DNA from: Myxococcota bacterium
GTDB lineage: Bacteria; Myxococcota_A; UBA9160; UBA4427
Direction: 5' to 3'
NCBI GenBank assembly: GCA_041389495.1
Contig: JAWKRT010000002.1
Location: forward strand, 930,001 to 994,000
DNA: 64,000 bases
In this document: piece by piece, positions 8,564-17,548 of the stretch
Layout of the letters: every line of letters starts with the position of its first letter
How positions within the stretch are numbered: position 1 is the stretch's first letter
The notes under the pieces: generated by a model
What the model was told of the DNA's origin: nothing
What the model saw: the letters and a program-made list of their open reading frames with translations, nothing else
Databases searched by the model: none
Program-made: the position numbers and the translations under genes

Positions 8564-8830
8564 GGCGTGCTCCCACCCCGTACCCGGCGGTCGCTTCGCA
8601 TGTCACGGCGGGCGGCGGCCCTCGCAGCACACCGCCCCACCCTGCGGCAGCTCCGCCGCACGCGCGCTCGGGGCCTGGTTCGCGCCCCGAGCCGCCGGGG
8701 TCGTGTAAGGCGTGGCCGTCCCACCTAGCAACCCTCATTTGGGGGTTTTCTCGCGGGGAACGATGGCGGACGATGCACCACGTCCTGGCTCCGAACCGGG
8801 TACCGGCGCCTGAGTTCGGAGTAGTGCGCC

Positions 8831-9904
8831 TTGAGCAAGATCCTCGATCTCCTCGCGCGTCTGTTCCCGCCCGATGCCGCCGAGCCCGACTGGGATTCCC
8901 TCGTCGCCGCCGTCTCGCGCGAGCTCGGTGGCGCCCACTGCATCGCGTGGGTCGAGCCCGGGCTCGGCGCGCCGACGGCCGCGAGCACCGAGGCGGTGCG
9001 CGAGCGGCTCGCTGCGTACGACGGCTCGCCGAGCGATCACGAGGTCGACTACTGGCGCGTGAGCCGGTTCCCGATCGGCGAGGTGTGGTCGACCGACGTC
9101 GCCGAAGCGCGCGGCCTCCCGCGCCTGCGGCAGACCGTGCTCGACCCGCTCGACATGCGCGAAGGCCTGGTCGTCGGCGTCCCGCTCGCGTCCGACCGGG
9201 CGAGCATCGTCGGGCAGCTGTGCGTGTTCCCGAACGGCGATGCGAAGCCGGGCCACGAAGCGGTCGCGCTGCTCGAGGAGCTCGCGCCCTGGCTCGTGCA
9301 CGCGGCCCGCGCCACGGCGCGACAGCGCGCGCTCACGGCGACGAGCTCCGCGCTCTCGCGCTCGATCGATCGCCTCCGCATCGGCGTCGTGCTGCTCGAC
9401 GACGACGGCCACGTCGTCCTCGCCAACCGCTCGGCGGTCGCCATCCTCGAAGGTGCGGACGGGAGCTCGTTCGTGGCTGCGACGGCGCTCGGCGCGCGGC
9501 GCGAGCGGATGCAGCAGGCGGTCGCGCGCCTGCTCGACTCGCACGGAAGCGTCACGGGGCACGTGCGCCCGCACGTGAGCGTCTCGCGCCTGGCCCCGCC
9601 GGACGAGCTCGCGACGTTCATGGGCGCGACGACCGCGGTCTTCATTCCCGATCCCGCGACGGTCGAGGTCGAGCTCGTCGAGCCGCTCCGCAAGCACTAC
9701 GGGCTCACGCCCGCCGAGGCGCGGCTCGCCGCGCTGCTCGCGTCGGACTTCACGCTCGACGAGGCCGCCGAGCACCTCGGGCTCACGGTCGGGACGGTGC
9801 GCACGCGGCTCAAGCGGCTGTTCGAGAAGACGGGCACGAACCGCCAGGCGAGCCTCGTGCGCCGCATCGTGACGGGCCCCGGCCTGTTTCGCGACGGCGA
9901 GTGA
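8831..9904 (+). CDS. LuxR-type helix-turn-helix regulator with sensor domain
   Basis: A 357-residue one-component regulator. The last 65 residues form the LuxR-type HTH: LTPAEARLAALLASDFTLDE, then AAEHLGLTVGTVRTRLKRLFEKTGTNRQ split across helices 2-4. Residues about 180-215 look like a small PAS-type segment (IGVVLLDDDGHVVLANRSA), and residues 1-160 are GAF-like without identifiable ligand residues. The start is TTG at 8831 with GGAG 10 bases upstream. Proteins of this layout are common in deltaproteobacteria next to SDR and lipid genes; the convergent SDR follows 19 bases after its stop. The signal is unknown. Confidence 0.88.
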   Translation: MSKILDLLARLFPPDAAEPDWDSLVAAVSRELGGAHCIAWVEPGLGAPTAASTEAVRERLAAYDGSPSDHEVDYWRVSRFPIGEVWSTDVAEARGLPRLRQTVLDPLDMREGLVVGVPLASDRASIVGQLCVFPNGDAKPGHEAVALLEELAPWLVHAARATARQRALTATSSALSRSIDRLRIGVVLLDDDGHVVLANRSAVAILEGADGSSFVAATALGARRERMQQAVARLLDSHGSVTGHVRPHVSVSRLAPPDELATFMGATTAVFIPDPATVEVELVEPLRKHYGLTPAEARLAALLASDFTLDEAAEHLGLTVGTVRTRLKRLFEKTGTNRQASLVRRIVTGPGLFRDGE

Positions 9905-9923
9905 GCGGCGCGTGCGCGTCGCG

Positions 9924-10787
9924 TCAGCCCATCTTGTAGACGCGGGCGAGGATGCGATCGCGCAGCGAGACGGGAATCGTGCGCATGAAGCCCGACTGCA
10001 TGCGCGCCGAGAACGGGACGTAGTAGCGCGCGCGCGGCGACGCCGCGGTCGCGGCCAGCGCGACGACCTCGCCGACCGCGCGCGGCTCGATCGCGTGCTC
10101 GAGCTGTCCGTAGGCGAACTCCTCGAGGTCGAACATCAGCTGGCGGTACGGGTTGTCGGGGTCGTTGCGCAGGAACTCGCCCCACTCCTTCGCCTTGTCG
10201 AAGACGGGCGTCTTCACGAAGCCGGGGACGACGAGGCACATCTCGATGTTCCACGGCGCGAGCTCGAGGCGCAGGCAGTCGGTGGCCGACTCGAGCGCGC
10301 CCTTCGTCGCGGCGTAGGCGACGGCGAGCGGCGCGGGCACGCGGCTCGCGAGCGAGCTGATGTTGACGACGCGCCCGCCGCCCTGCGCGCGCATGAGCGG
10401 GACGAGCAGCCCGGTGAGCTGCAGCCCGCCGAACAGGTTCACCTCGAACGTGCGGCGCAGGTCGTCGCGCGACATCTGCTCGAGCGCGGCCGACAGGCTG
10501 AAGCCCGCGTTGTTGACGAGCAGGTCGACGCGGCCGAAGGCCTCGAAGGCGCGGTCGACGAGCGCCCGGCACGCCGCCTCGTCGGCGACGTCGGTCGGGA
10601 CGGCGAGGGCGCGGCCGCCGGCGCGCTCGATGCGCGCGGCGAGCGTCTCGAGCGGGTCGCGGCTGCGCGCGGCCGCGACGACGGCGAAGCCCTCGGCGGC
10701 CAGGCACTCGGCCGTCGCCTCACCGATGCCCGAGGAGGCCCCCGTGACGATCGCGACCCCCCGCTCGGCTGCCATCCGATCCCCCAT
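9924..10787 (-). CDS. Short-chain dehydrogenase/reductase (SDR)
   Basis: A 287-residue classical SDR. The cofactor loop TGASSGIG is at residues 15-22, NNAG at 92-95, and the catalytic Ser in NISSLAS (about 145) precedes Y158 and K162 (YAATK). Arg after beta2 (AARSRD) suggests NADP(H) preference. The C-terminal part (YYVPFSARMQSGFMRTIPV) resembles SDRs with a membrane-associated C-terminus. The ATG at 10787 begins the longest reading; a second ATG at 10775 sits after GGGGGA and may be the true start. An 18-base tandem repeat lies immediately upstream. The substrate is unknown. Confidence 0.9.
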   Translation of the reverse strand: MGDRMAAERGVAIVTGASSGIGEATAECLAAEGFAVVAAARSRDPLETLAARIERAGGRALAVPTDVADEAACRALVDRAFEAFGRVDLLVNNAGFSLSAALEQMSRDDLRRTFEVNLFGGLQLTGLLVPLMRAQGGGRVVNISSLASRVPAPLAVAYAATKGALESATDCLRLELAPWNIEMCLVVPGFVKTPVFDKAKEWGEFLRNDPDNPYRQLMFDLEEFAYGQLEHAIEPRAVGEVVALAATAASPRARYYVPFSARMQSGFMRTIPVSLRDRILARVYKMG

Positions 10788-10790
10788 TCT

Positions 10791-10825
10791 TGGTTAGCGC
10801 GGCGGGGTTGGTTAGCGCGGCGGGG
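10791..10825. repeat. Tandem repeat, 18-base period, two copies
   Basis: TGGTTAGCGCGGCGGGG occurs at 10791-10807 and again at 10809-10825, separated by a single T. It lies just upstream of the minus-strand SDR start. Each copy carries TTA, which reads as a TAA stop on the minus strand. Confidence 0.85.
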
Positions 10826-11053
10826 CGCCGGCGCGGGCCCCGCGGGTCGGCTGCGAGCGCCCGGCCGCTCCTGCCGCTCCGGCTGCGCCCGGCCGCGGCG
10901 CCGGCCGCGGCGCGGGAATGTCGGCCTTCGGGTCGGCGGCGGCCATGCGCATCGCCCGACCCGGCCGGCGCGGGAGTCGAGCCGCGCCCGCCCGGGCGGT
11001 CGGCACGGCCGATCGGCCCTGGCCATCGGATTTCTTCGGAACCTGAGGGTTCG

Positions 11054-11332
11054 ATGAAGGCACTCCCTGGCATGGACTCGAGCTCGCGCGCCTTCGGTCT
11101 CACGGTCGCGATCGCGGCCGCGTGGGTGGCCGTGGCGCTCGTGGGGCTCGTGACGGCCGACCCGGTCGGCGCGGTCGACCTCGCGGCCGGCGCGGCGGCA
11201 CCGTCGGTCGCCGCCGGCCCGGCGGCGGGCGCGCGCCTCGAGTTCCTCGCATCGGGCGCGGTCGGCGCCGCGGTCGCGCTCGTCGCGTCGCGCTTCGCGC
11301 GACGGCGCCCGCACGACCGACGCGCGCACTGA
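11054..11332 (+). CDS. Small hypothetical membrane protein, 92 aa
   Basis: I do not recognise this protein. From the ATG at 11054 (GAGGG six bases upstream) it has a first hydrophobic helix (FGLTVAIAAAWVAVALVGLV, about residues 14-33), an Ala/Gly-rich loop and a second hydrophobic helix (about 65-82), followed by a basic C-terminus (RFARRRPHDRRAH). This predicts two membrane passes with the Arg-rich end in the cytoplasm. No cysteines, motifs or conserved partners are evident. It stands alone between the SDR gene and the OB-fold/thiolase operon. Confidence 0.55.
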   Translation: MKALPGMDSSSRAFGLTVAIAAAWVAVALVGLVTADPVGAVDLAAGAAAPSVAAGPAAGARLEFLASGAVGAAVALVASRFARRRPHDRRAH

Positions 11333-11435
11333 GCGCCGCGCGCGCACTCGCTCCCTCGCGCTCACCGGCGGGCCCGCGCGTGGCTCGTTCTTCGTAGGCT
11401 TCCCAGGAAGCGATGCGCGCTTGTAGGATGCGCGC

Positions 11436-12437
11436 ATGGCCACACCCGAGATCCCGACCACCACGCGGTACACGCTCGAGTATCCCTATACGAGGACGAC
11501 CGGTCCCGTCATCGGGCGCTTCCTGACGGCGCTGCGCGACGGGAAGATCCTCGGCGTCCGCACGGGCGGGCGGGTCGTCGTGCCGCCGATCGAGTTCGAC
11601 CCGGAGACGGCGGAGGAGATCGCGAGCCCCGAGTACGTCGAGGTCGGGCCCGGCGGCACGGTCGTCACCGCGACGTGGATCGCGGAGCCGACGCGCAAGC
11701 ATCCCTTCCAGGAGCCGTTCGCGTTCGCGCTCGTCCTGCTCGACGGCGCGGACACCCCGCTCGTGCACGCGGTGAAGGCCGCGTCGCCCGACGCGGTGCG
11801 CAAGGGCGCGCGCGTGGCCGCGCAGTTCCGCGACGAGCGGCGCCAGGCCATCACCGACGTCTACTTCGTGCCGGAGGCCGAGGCGCGCAAGCAGTACATC
11901 GAGCCGGGCCAGGGCGAGGTCGAGATGACCGAGCACCTGATCTCGCTCGAGTTCGAGGAGCGGCTCATCCCCGCGCGCCGACGCTATTTGAAGGGCCTCG
12001 TCGAGGGGCGCTTCGTCGGGCAGAAGAGCCCGGTGAGCGGCAAGGTCTACGTGCCGAGCAGGGGCTACGACCCGATGGAGCGCGTGCCCATGACGGAGGC
12101 CGACGACGTCGTGCTCCCGCTCACGGGCACCGTCGTCACCTACACGATCATCACGCCGGTGCAGTACTACGGGCAGAAGGAGACCGAGCCCTACGTGCGC
12201 GCCTCGATCCTGCTCGACGGCGCCGACACGGTGATCGGGCAGCAGGACATCCGGAACATCCCGCGCGACGAGTTCCGCGCGGGCATGCGCGTGCGCTGCG
12301 TCTTCAAACCCGTCGGCGAGCGCGACATCAGCGAGATCGACAACCGCTGGGGCGGCACGGGCGGCGTCATCGATCGGTGGGAGCCGACCGGCGAGCCCGA
12401 CGTCCCCTTCGAGAAGTTTTCGGAGCACCTGTTCTGA
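11436..12437 (+). CDS. Duplicated OB-fold (DUF35/ChsH2-like) protein
   Basis: A 333-residue protein with two DUF35-type halves. The first (about 20-145) contains an acyl-CoA-type OB strand pattern (VTATWIAEPTRKHPFQEPFA, then FALVLLDGADTPLVHAV). The second (about 170-330) repeats it with a longer lead, TYTIITPVQYYGQKETEPYV and RASILLDGADTVIG. The zinc-ribbon cysteines typical of single DUF35 proteins are absent. Such OB-fold proteins partner thiolase-fold enzymes, as ChsH2 does with Ltp2 in steroid side-chain breakdown. Its stop overlaps the next start by one base, and two thiolase-fold genes follow directly, so a three-subunit complex is likely. Confidence 0.85.
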   Translation: MATPEIPTTTRYTLEYPYTRTTGPVIGRFLTALRDGKILGVRTGGRVVVPPIEFDPETAEEIASPEYVEVGPGGTVVTATWIAEPTRKHPFQEPFAFALVLLDGADTPLVHAVKAASPDAVRKGARVAAQFRDERRQAITDVYFVPEAEARKQYIEPGQGEVEMTEHLISLEFEERLIPARRRYLKGLVEGRFVGQKSPVSGKVYVPSRGYDPMERVPMTEADDVVLPLTGTVVTYTIITPVQYYGQKETEPYVRASILLDGADTVIGQQDIRNIPRDEFRAGMRVRCVFKPVGERDISEIDNRWGGTGGVIDRWEPTGEPDVPFEKFSEHLF

Positions 12438-13498
12438 TGGCCGGAGAAGACATCGCAATCGTCGCGTTCGCGCAGACGCCCTCGTACCGCTCCTATGCGG
12501 ACAGCGAGGTGTCGCTGCTCATGGGGCTCACGAACCAGGTCCTCGCCGACACGAAGCTCGACCGCAACGAGGTCGACTTCACCATCGCCGGGAGCTGCGA
12601 CTACCTGTCGGGCATGCCGTTCGCCTTCGTCTCGAACGTCGACGGCTTCGGCGCGTGGCCGCCCGTCTACGAGTCGCACGTGGAGATGGATGGCGCGTGG
12701 GCGCTGTTCGAGGCGTACGTGCGCCTGCAGATGGGCGACATCGACGTCGCGCTCGTCGCGGGCTCGGGCAAGAGCTCGCCCGGCCGGCCGCGCGAGATCT
12801 TCCCGCTGCAGATGAACCCGTACTACCACGCGCCGCTCGGGCTCGACCCGGTGTCGATGGCCGGCCTGCAGGCCAGCGCGCTCGTCGACGCGGGCCTCGC
12901 GACCGAGGCGGACTTCGCCGAGGTGGTCTCGCGCTCGCGCCGCGACGCGCTCGCGAACCCCTACGCGCAGGTCGCGAAGGACGTGTCGGTCGACGCACTG
13001 CTGAAGGAGCCGTACTACGCGGCGCCGCTCCGCAAGCACGACCTGCCGCCCATCAGCGACGGCGCGGCGATGGTGCTGCTCGCGCGCGGCGAGAAGGCGC
13101 GCGCGCTGACGGACAAGCCCGTCTGGATCCGCGGCATCGACCACCGCATGGACTCGAGCCATCCCGGCCTTCGCGATCTCAGCGAGTCGGCCTCGACGCG
13201 CATCGCGGCCGAGAAGCTCGGCATCGACGGCGGCGCCTTCGACATCGCCGAGCTGTGCGTGCGCTACAGCCCGGAGGAGATCGTGCTGCGGCGCGCGCTC
13301 GGGCTCTCGGACTCCGTGCGCGTCAACCCGTCGGGCGGGCCGCTGTGCGGCCACCCGGTGATGGCGACGGGGCTCACGCGCGTCGTCGAGGCGGCGCGGC
13401 GCATCGCGAACGGCGAGGCCGGGCGCGCGCTCGCGCACGCCGCGAGCGGGCCGGCCCTGCAACAGAACCTGCTCTGCGTGCTCGAAGGGGGGGCGTAA
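12437..13498 (+). CDS. Thiolase-fold protein lacking nucleophilic Cys (SCP-x/Ltp family)
   Basis: A 353-residue thiolase-superfamily protein starting at ATG 12437, one base inside the OB-fold stop. The core follows the SCP-x pattern: IAIVAFAQTP at the N-terminus, ALVAGSGKSSPG near 110-120, PPISDGAAMVLLA, and a C-terminal NPSGGPLCGHPVMATG loop with the conserved GHP. Where true thiolases have the acyl-accepting cysteine before the long helix, this protein has HVEMDGAWALFEAY, with no Cys. It is therefore more likely a retro-aldolase-like or structural subunit than a thiolase. It is coupled to the next thiolase-fold gene by a one-base overlap. Confidence 0.88.
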   Translation: MAGEDIAIVAFAQTPSYRSYADSEVSLLMGLTNQVLADTKLDRNEVDFTIAGSCDYLSGMPFAFVSNVDGFGAWPPVYESHVEMDGAWALFEAYVRLQMGDIDVALVAGSGKSSPGRPREIFPLQMNPYYHAPLGLDPVSMAGLQASALVDAGLATEADFAEVVSRSRRDALANPYAQVAKDVSVDALLKEPYYAAPLRKHDLPPISDGAAMVLLARGEKARALTDKPVWIRGIDHRMDSSHPGLRDLSESASTRIAAEKLGIDGGAFDIAELCVRYSPEEIVLRRALGLSDSVRVNPSGGPLCGHPVMATGLTRVVEAARRIANGEAGRALAHAASGPALQQNLLCVLEGGA

Positions 13499-14652
13499 TG
13501 GCGGCCGAACGCTGCGCCATCGTCGGTCTCGGACAGACCAAGTACAAGCGCAAGCTCGACGTGTCGCTCGACGGCCTCGTGCGCGACGCCGCGCTCGAGG
13601 CGCTCGCGGACGCCGAGCTCACGTGGAAGGACATCGACGCCGTCGTGATCGGCAAGGCGCCCGACGCGCTCGAAGGCGTCGTGATGCCGGAGATCTCGCT
13701 CGCCGACGCGCTCGGCGCGGTCGGCAAGCCCATCCACCGCGTGCACACCGCGGGCTCGGTCGGCGCGTCGACCGCGATCTCGGCCGCGACGCTCGTCGAG
13801 AGCGGCATGTTCGGCACCGTGCTCACGCTCGGCTACGAGAAGCAGAGCGACGGCAACGCGACCTGGGCGCTCGGCGGCGGCCGCAGCGGCAGCCAGGGCG
13901 CGGGCGGCTCGTTCGCGCCGTGGATCCGCAACTACATCCGCAAGAGCGGCGCGCCCGAGCACATCGGCTGGAAGGTCGCGGTGAAGGATCGCCAGAACGC
14001 GCTCCGCAACCCGAAGGCGCACCTGCACATCCACGACATCTCGATCGAGAAGGTGAAGGAGTCCCCGATGCTGTGGGACCCGCTGCACTTCCTCGAGTCG
14101 TGCCCGTCGAGCGACGGCGCGGCGGCGATGGTGCTGACGAACGCGGCCGGCGCGAAGAAGGCGCCGAAGAAGCCGGCGTGGGTCGTCGCGCACGCGAAGC
14201 GCACCGAGTTCTCGCAGTTCCCCGGCCGCGACCCCGTGAAGCCGCAGGCCGGCGTCGATTGCGCGAAGGCGCTCTACAAGAAGGCCGGCATCACCGACCC
14301 GCGCCGCCAGATCGACTGCGCGGAGCTCTACGTGCCGTTCAGCTGGTACGAGCCGATGTGGCTCGAGGGTCATCTCATCGCGCCCGAGAACGAGGGCTGG
14401 AAGATGACGGACGCGGGCGCCACCGAGATCAAGGGCGACTTCCCCGTGAACATGTCGGGCGGCGTGCTGTCGTCGAACCCGATCGGCGCGTCGGGCATGA
14501 TCCGCTGCCTCGAGGCGGCGAACCAGGTGCGCGGCACGGCGGGCGAGTACCAGGTGGACGGCGCGCGCGTCGCGCTCGGCCACGCCTACGGCGGCGCCGC
14601 GAACTACTTCGCGATGTGGATCGTGTCGTCGGACCCGAGCCCGACGTTCTAG
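13498..14652 (+). CDS. Thiolase-fold protein, Ltp2-like, Ser in place of catalytic Cys
   Basis: A 384-residue SCP-x/Ltp-type protein, start overlapping the previous stop by one base. The N-terminus is CAIVGLGQTKYKRKLDVSLD. The nucleophile region reads HTAGSVGASTAISAATLVES, with Ser/Val where thiolases have Cys. The C-terminal part has CAELYVPFSWYEPMWLEG, then NMSGGVLSSNPIGASGMIR and GHAYGGAANY. In Ltp2-type retro-aldolases, tyrosines in this region replace the thiolase cysteines; the Tyr-rich YVPFSWY and AYGGAANY segments are candidates. With the preceding OB-fold gene this suggests aldol cleavage of a hydroxyacyl-CoA. The substrate is not known. Confidence 0.88.
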   Translation: MAAERCAIVGLGQTKYKRKLDVSLDGLVRDAALEALADAELTWKDIDAVVIGKAPDALEGVVMPEISLADALGAVGKPIHRVHTAGSVGASTAISAATLVESGMFGTVLTLGYEKQSDGNATWALGGGRSGSQGAGGSFAPWIRNYIRKSGAPEHIGWKVAVKDRQNALRNPKAHLHIHDISIEKVKESPMLWDPLHFLESCPSSDGAAAMVLTNAAGAKKAPKKPAWVVAHAKRTEFSQFPGRDPVKPQAGVDCAKALYKKAGITDPRRQIDCAELYVPFSWYEPMWLEGHLIAPENEGWKMTDAGATEIKGDFPVNMSGGVLSSNPIGASGMIRCLEAANQVRGTAGEYQVDGARVALGHAYGGAANYFAMWIVSSDPSPTF

Positions 14653-14701
14653 GGCGCACGGCCCGGGAGCGTCGCGCCGCGCGACGCCGCCGGTCGACCG
14701 C

Positions 14702-15457
14702 ATGACGACCGAGACGTGGATCGCGCTCGCCCCGACGCTCGCGCTCGTCGCGTTCGCCGCCGGCGTGCAGGGCTTCTTCGGCTTCGGCTACGGCATCATC
14801 ACGATGGGCGTCCTGACGGCGCGCGTCGACATCGTGCACGCCTCCGCCTTCGTGAACCTGACGGCGCTCGCGCTCTCGCTCGCGATGGTCGCGCGCGCGC
14901 ACGGCCACGTGATGTGGCCGCTCGTCGCGCGCATCGTGCCCTCGCTCGTCGTCGGGCTCGTCGTCGGGCTGCTCGCCCTGAGCCGGCTCCCGCGCGACCT
15001 GCTCGTCGGCCTGCTCGGCGCGACGATCGTCGGCATCTCCGCCTGGAACGTGTTCGGGCGCCCGATGCCGCCGCGCGCGTCGGCGCCGCTCGACGTCGGC
15101 GTCGGCTTCGTCTCCGGCCTCTTCAGCGGCGCGTTCCAGACGGGCGGGCCGCCGCTCGTCGTGCACCTCTACCGGCGGCCCGAGCCGCCGCTCGCGATCG
15201 TCGTGACGCTGCAGATGATCTTCGTCGCGAGCGGCCTCGCGCGGCTCGGTCTCGCGGGAACGCAGGGGCTGATCCCGCGCGCGACGGCCGTCGAGGCGCT
15301 CGTGGCGACGCCGGCCGTCGTCGCCGGCACGCTCGCGGGCGTCGCGCTCGCGCACCGCACCGACCCGGCTCGCTTCCGGCGCGCGGCGTGGGTCGCGCTC
15401 GGCGCGCTGGGCGTCGCGCTGCTCGTCTCGGTCGCGCGCGGCGCGGGCGCGCCGTGA
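14702..15457 (+). CDS. TauE/SafE family sulfite/anion exporter-like membrane protein
   Basis: A 251-residue polytopic membrane protein with about eight hydrophobic helices in two similar halves. The first has the TauE/SafE signature near residues 18-40 (AAGVQGFFGFGYGIITMG) and the second repeats it at about 135-160 (GFVSGLFSGAFQTGGPPLVV). The family exports sulfite, sulfoacetate and related anions, but many members have unknown substrates. The ATG at 14702 lies 49 bases after the thiolase stop with no clear ribosome binding site, so it may be co-transcribed with that operon. No sulfur genes are adjacent. Confidence 0.9.
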   Translation: MTTETWIALAPTLALVAFAAGVQGFFGFGYGIITMGVLTARVDIVHASAFVNLTALALSLAMVARAHGHVMWPLVARIVPSLVVGLVVGLLALSRLPRDLLVGLLGATIVGISAWNVFGRPMPPRASAPLDVGVGFVSGLFSGAFQTGGPPLVVHLYRRPEPPLAIVVTLQMIFVASGLARLGLAGTQGLIPRATAVEALVATPAVVAGTLAGVALAHRTDPARFRRAAWVALGALGVALLVSVARGAGAP

Positions 15458-15474
15458 GTGCGGCCGGCGTTCGC

Positions 15475-15498
15475 CGCTACAGCCACCGCTACAGCCAC
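15475..15498. repeat. 12-base tandem duplication covering a stop codon
   Basis: CGCTACAGCCAC occurs at 15475-15486 and 15487-15498. The right-hand copy contains the stop codon of the minus-strand 81-residue gene (CTA at 15489-15491). The left-hand copy repeats the same stop just downstream. Confidence 0.85.
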
Positions 15499-15734
15499 AT
15501 GGCGTAGAGCCACGCGAGCGCGCCGAGCACGAGGAGCGTGACGAGCGCGCCCGCCGCGAGCACGGCCGGCGTCGCGCGCGAGCCCTCGTCGTGCGACTCC
15601 TCGTCGTACTCGACGTCCCGCACCAGCTCCTCGATCCGCATCTCGGCGGCGTCGCGCTTGTCGTCGCGGTGGTGGAGCTGGTCGGCGGCCTCGGCCCCGA
15701 GCGCGTCGTCCTGCGAGCGTTCCCTGGTCGTCAT
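15489..15734 (-). CDS. Small single-pass membrane protein, 81 aa
   Basis: An unrecognised small protein whose ATG (15734) overlaps the stop of the Na/Pi cotransporter gene by four bases (ATGA), so it is translationally coupled. Residues 1-55 are strongly charged and Asp/Glu/Arg-rich (LHHRDDKRDAAEMRIEELVR). Residues about 57-79 form one hydrophobic helix (AVLAAGALVTLLVLGALAWL) close to the C-terminus, a tail-anchored layout. An accessory role for the transporter is inferred from the coupling only. The stop region is tandemly duplicated. Confidence 0.65.
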   Translation of the reverse strand: MTTRERSQDDALGAEAADQLHHRDDKRDAAEMRIEELVRDVEYDEESHDEGSRATPAVLAAGALVTLLVLGALAWLYAMWL

Positions 15735-17341
15735 CGGCGGTCGTCTCCCGGGATCGCGCCGAGCGGCGTGTCCCCTTCGAGCGCGGCGAGATGATGCGCG
15801 ATCCGCCACGCGTGGTGTGCGACGCGCTCCGCCCAGCGGTGCGCGTCCATGCGCTCGAGCGCCGTCTCCGTCGGGATCGCGCCCGCCGCGGTCGCGGCGA
15901 CCGCGCGCTCGCGCGCCGCGTGCTCGGACGCCTCGAGCTCGGAGGCGAGCTTCGCGAGCGCGTCGCCGCCGCGCCGCGCGTCCTGCGCGCACGCGCGCAG
16001 CAGGTCGCTCGCGCGCGCGCGCAGCGCGGCCAGCTCCGGGTCGGCGCGCAGCGCGTCGATGCGGTCGGTCTGGTGGCCGCGCGCGACGAGCCGGTCGAGG
16101 CGGTCGAGCGCGTGCAGCGCGTGCATCACGCGCTGCTGGGCGAGCGACGGGCGGCCGGCGGCGCGCGCCGGCACGACCGGGATCGCGGCGAGATAGGCCT
16201 GCGTCTCGCCGACGGCGAGCTCGACGAGGTCGAGCCGCTCGCGCGCGCCCGCGCGCCCGTCGAGCAGCTCGCCGAGCGTCGCGAACGTCTTGCGCGCGAG
16301 CTCGTCGAGCGTCGGGCCGAGCGCGCGCGCGGCGATCGCCGGCTCGGCGAGCAGCCGGCGGTCGAGCCGGCGCGTGAAGGGCGTCGGCCGATCGCGCACG
16401 ATCGCCTCGACGAGCCTCGCGAACGGCCGCGCGACGGGCAGCACGGCGACGACGCCGGCGAAGTTGAAGAACGTGTGGAACGCGACGAGCGCGAGCTCGG
16501 GGCGCTGCGCGGCGACGTCCGGCGCGAAGCGCGCGACCGCCGCGGCGAACGCGGGCAGCAGCGCGAACGCGCCGATGCCCGTCAGCACGTTGTAGATCAC
16601 GTGGGCGAGGCCGGTGCGGCGCGCGGGGAGCGACGCGCCGATGGTCGCGAGCGCCGCCGTCGCGGTCGTCGCGACGTCCATGCCGACGACGAGCGCCGCG
16701 GCCTGCGGCAGCGCGACGAGCCCGTTCGAGAGCGCGACGATCGCGAGCGCGACGCCCGCGCTCGACGACTGCGTGACGAGCGTGATCGCGGCGCCGATGC
16801 CGACGAGCTCCGCGCGACCGACCCACGTGTCGGGCGGGAAGTGCGCGGGCTCGACGAGCCCCTGGAAGCCGGCGAGCCCGTCGCGCAGCGCGTCGATGCC
16901 CATGAAGAGGAGCGCGAAGCCCGCGAGCGCACCGCCCGCGTCGCGCGCGCGCCCGCGCGCGAACAGGCGCGCGAGCACGCCGGGGAGCAGCGCGACGGGC
17001 GCGATCGCGCCGAGCTCGAGCTGCACGCCGAAGGCCGCCACGATCCAGCCCGTGACGGTCGTGCCCACGTTCGATCCGATCACGATGCCGAGCGCGTTCG
17101 CGAAGTCGAGCAGGCCCGAGCCGACGAAGCCGACAGCGAGCACGGTCGTCGCGCTCGACGACTGGATCAGCGCCGTCAGCACGGCGCCTGTCGCCGCGCC
17201 GCTCGTCGGGCTGCGCGTCAGCCGCTCGAGCGTGCGCTCGAGCCCGCGCCCGGCGACGCCGCGCAGCCCGTCGGTCATCGTCAGCATGCCGAGGAGGAAC
17301 AGGGCGAGACCGCCCGCGCTGCGGATCAGGCTCTCGGTCAT
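15731..17341 (-). CDS. Na/Pi cotransporter family protein with PhoU-like tail
   Basis: A 536-residue protein. The N-terminal 330 residues hold the Na/Pi cotransporter core with two inverted QSSS repeats: ALIQSSSATTVLAVGFVGSG at about 59-78 and LVTQSSSAGVALAIVALSNG at about 195-214. These are the signatures of sodium-coupled phosphate transport. The C-terminal 200 residues are helical and charged, resembling the PhoU-like domain found in this subfamily. The ATG at 17341 is followed by about eight hydrophobic helices. It is divergent from the DksA-like gene and coupled to the small membrane protein downstream. Whether it imports phosphate here is family inference. Confidence 0.92.
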   Translation of the reverse strand: MTESLIRSAGGLALFLLGMLTMTDGLRGVAGRGLERTLERLTRSPTSGAATGAVLTALIQSSSATTVLAVGFVGSGLLDFANALGIVIGSNVGTTVTGWIVAAFGVQLELGAIAPVALLPGVLARLFARGRARDAGGALAGFALLFMGIDALRDGLAGFQGLVEPAHFPPDTWVGRAELVGIGAAITLVTQSSSAGVALAIVALSNGLVALPQAAALVVGMDVATTATAALATIGASLPARRTGLAHVIYNVLTGIGAFALLPAFAAAVARFAPDVAAQRPELALVAFHTFFNFAGVVAVLPVARPFARLVEAIVRDRPTPFTRRLDRRLLAEPAIAARALGPTLDELARKTFATLGELLDGRAGARERLDLVELAVGETQAYLAAIPVVPARAAGRPSLAQQRVMHALHALDRLDRLVARGHQTDRIDALRADPELAALRARASDLLRACAQDARRGGDALAKLASELEASEHAARERAVAATAAGAIPTETALERMDAHRWAERVAHHAWRIAHHLAALEGDTPLGAIPGDDRR

Positions 17342-17548
17342 GGGGCCCTCTCGTGCAAGCGTCGCGCCACCGCCGGTGCGACTTCGCGCCCGCGCACGGG
17401 CCGCGAGCGGGGCGCGCGGCCTCGCACGCCGCGTCCGGTGCGGTCGCGCGTCACGCCGCTCGCATCGCCCTCGCGCCTTCGCGCGTGCACGCGCGACTTC
17501 GCGATGGTATGCCGCGTGCAACGCCACGCCGCCGAGGAGGTCCGCTCC

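Noticed and set aside
8732..8750. Rho-independent terminator (AACCC/GGGTT hairpin with T-run)
   Set aside because: The stem is only five base pairs and it lies between divergent genes, so a terminator there has no clear target.
10812..11063. An 83-codon minus-strand frame ending at the duplicated TAA
   Set aside because: It is low-complexity Pro/Ala/Arg, overlaps the start of the membrane-protein gene and resembles no protein; kept only as a note in the stop-duplication finding.
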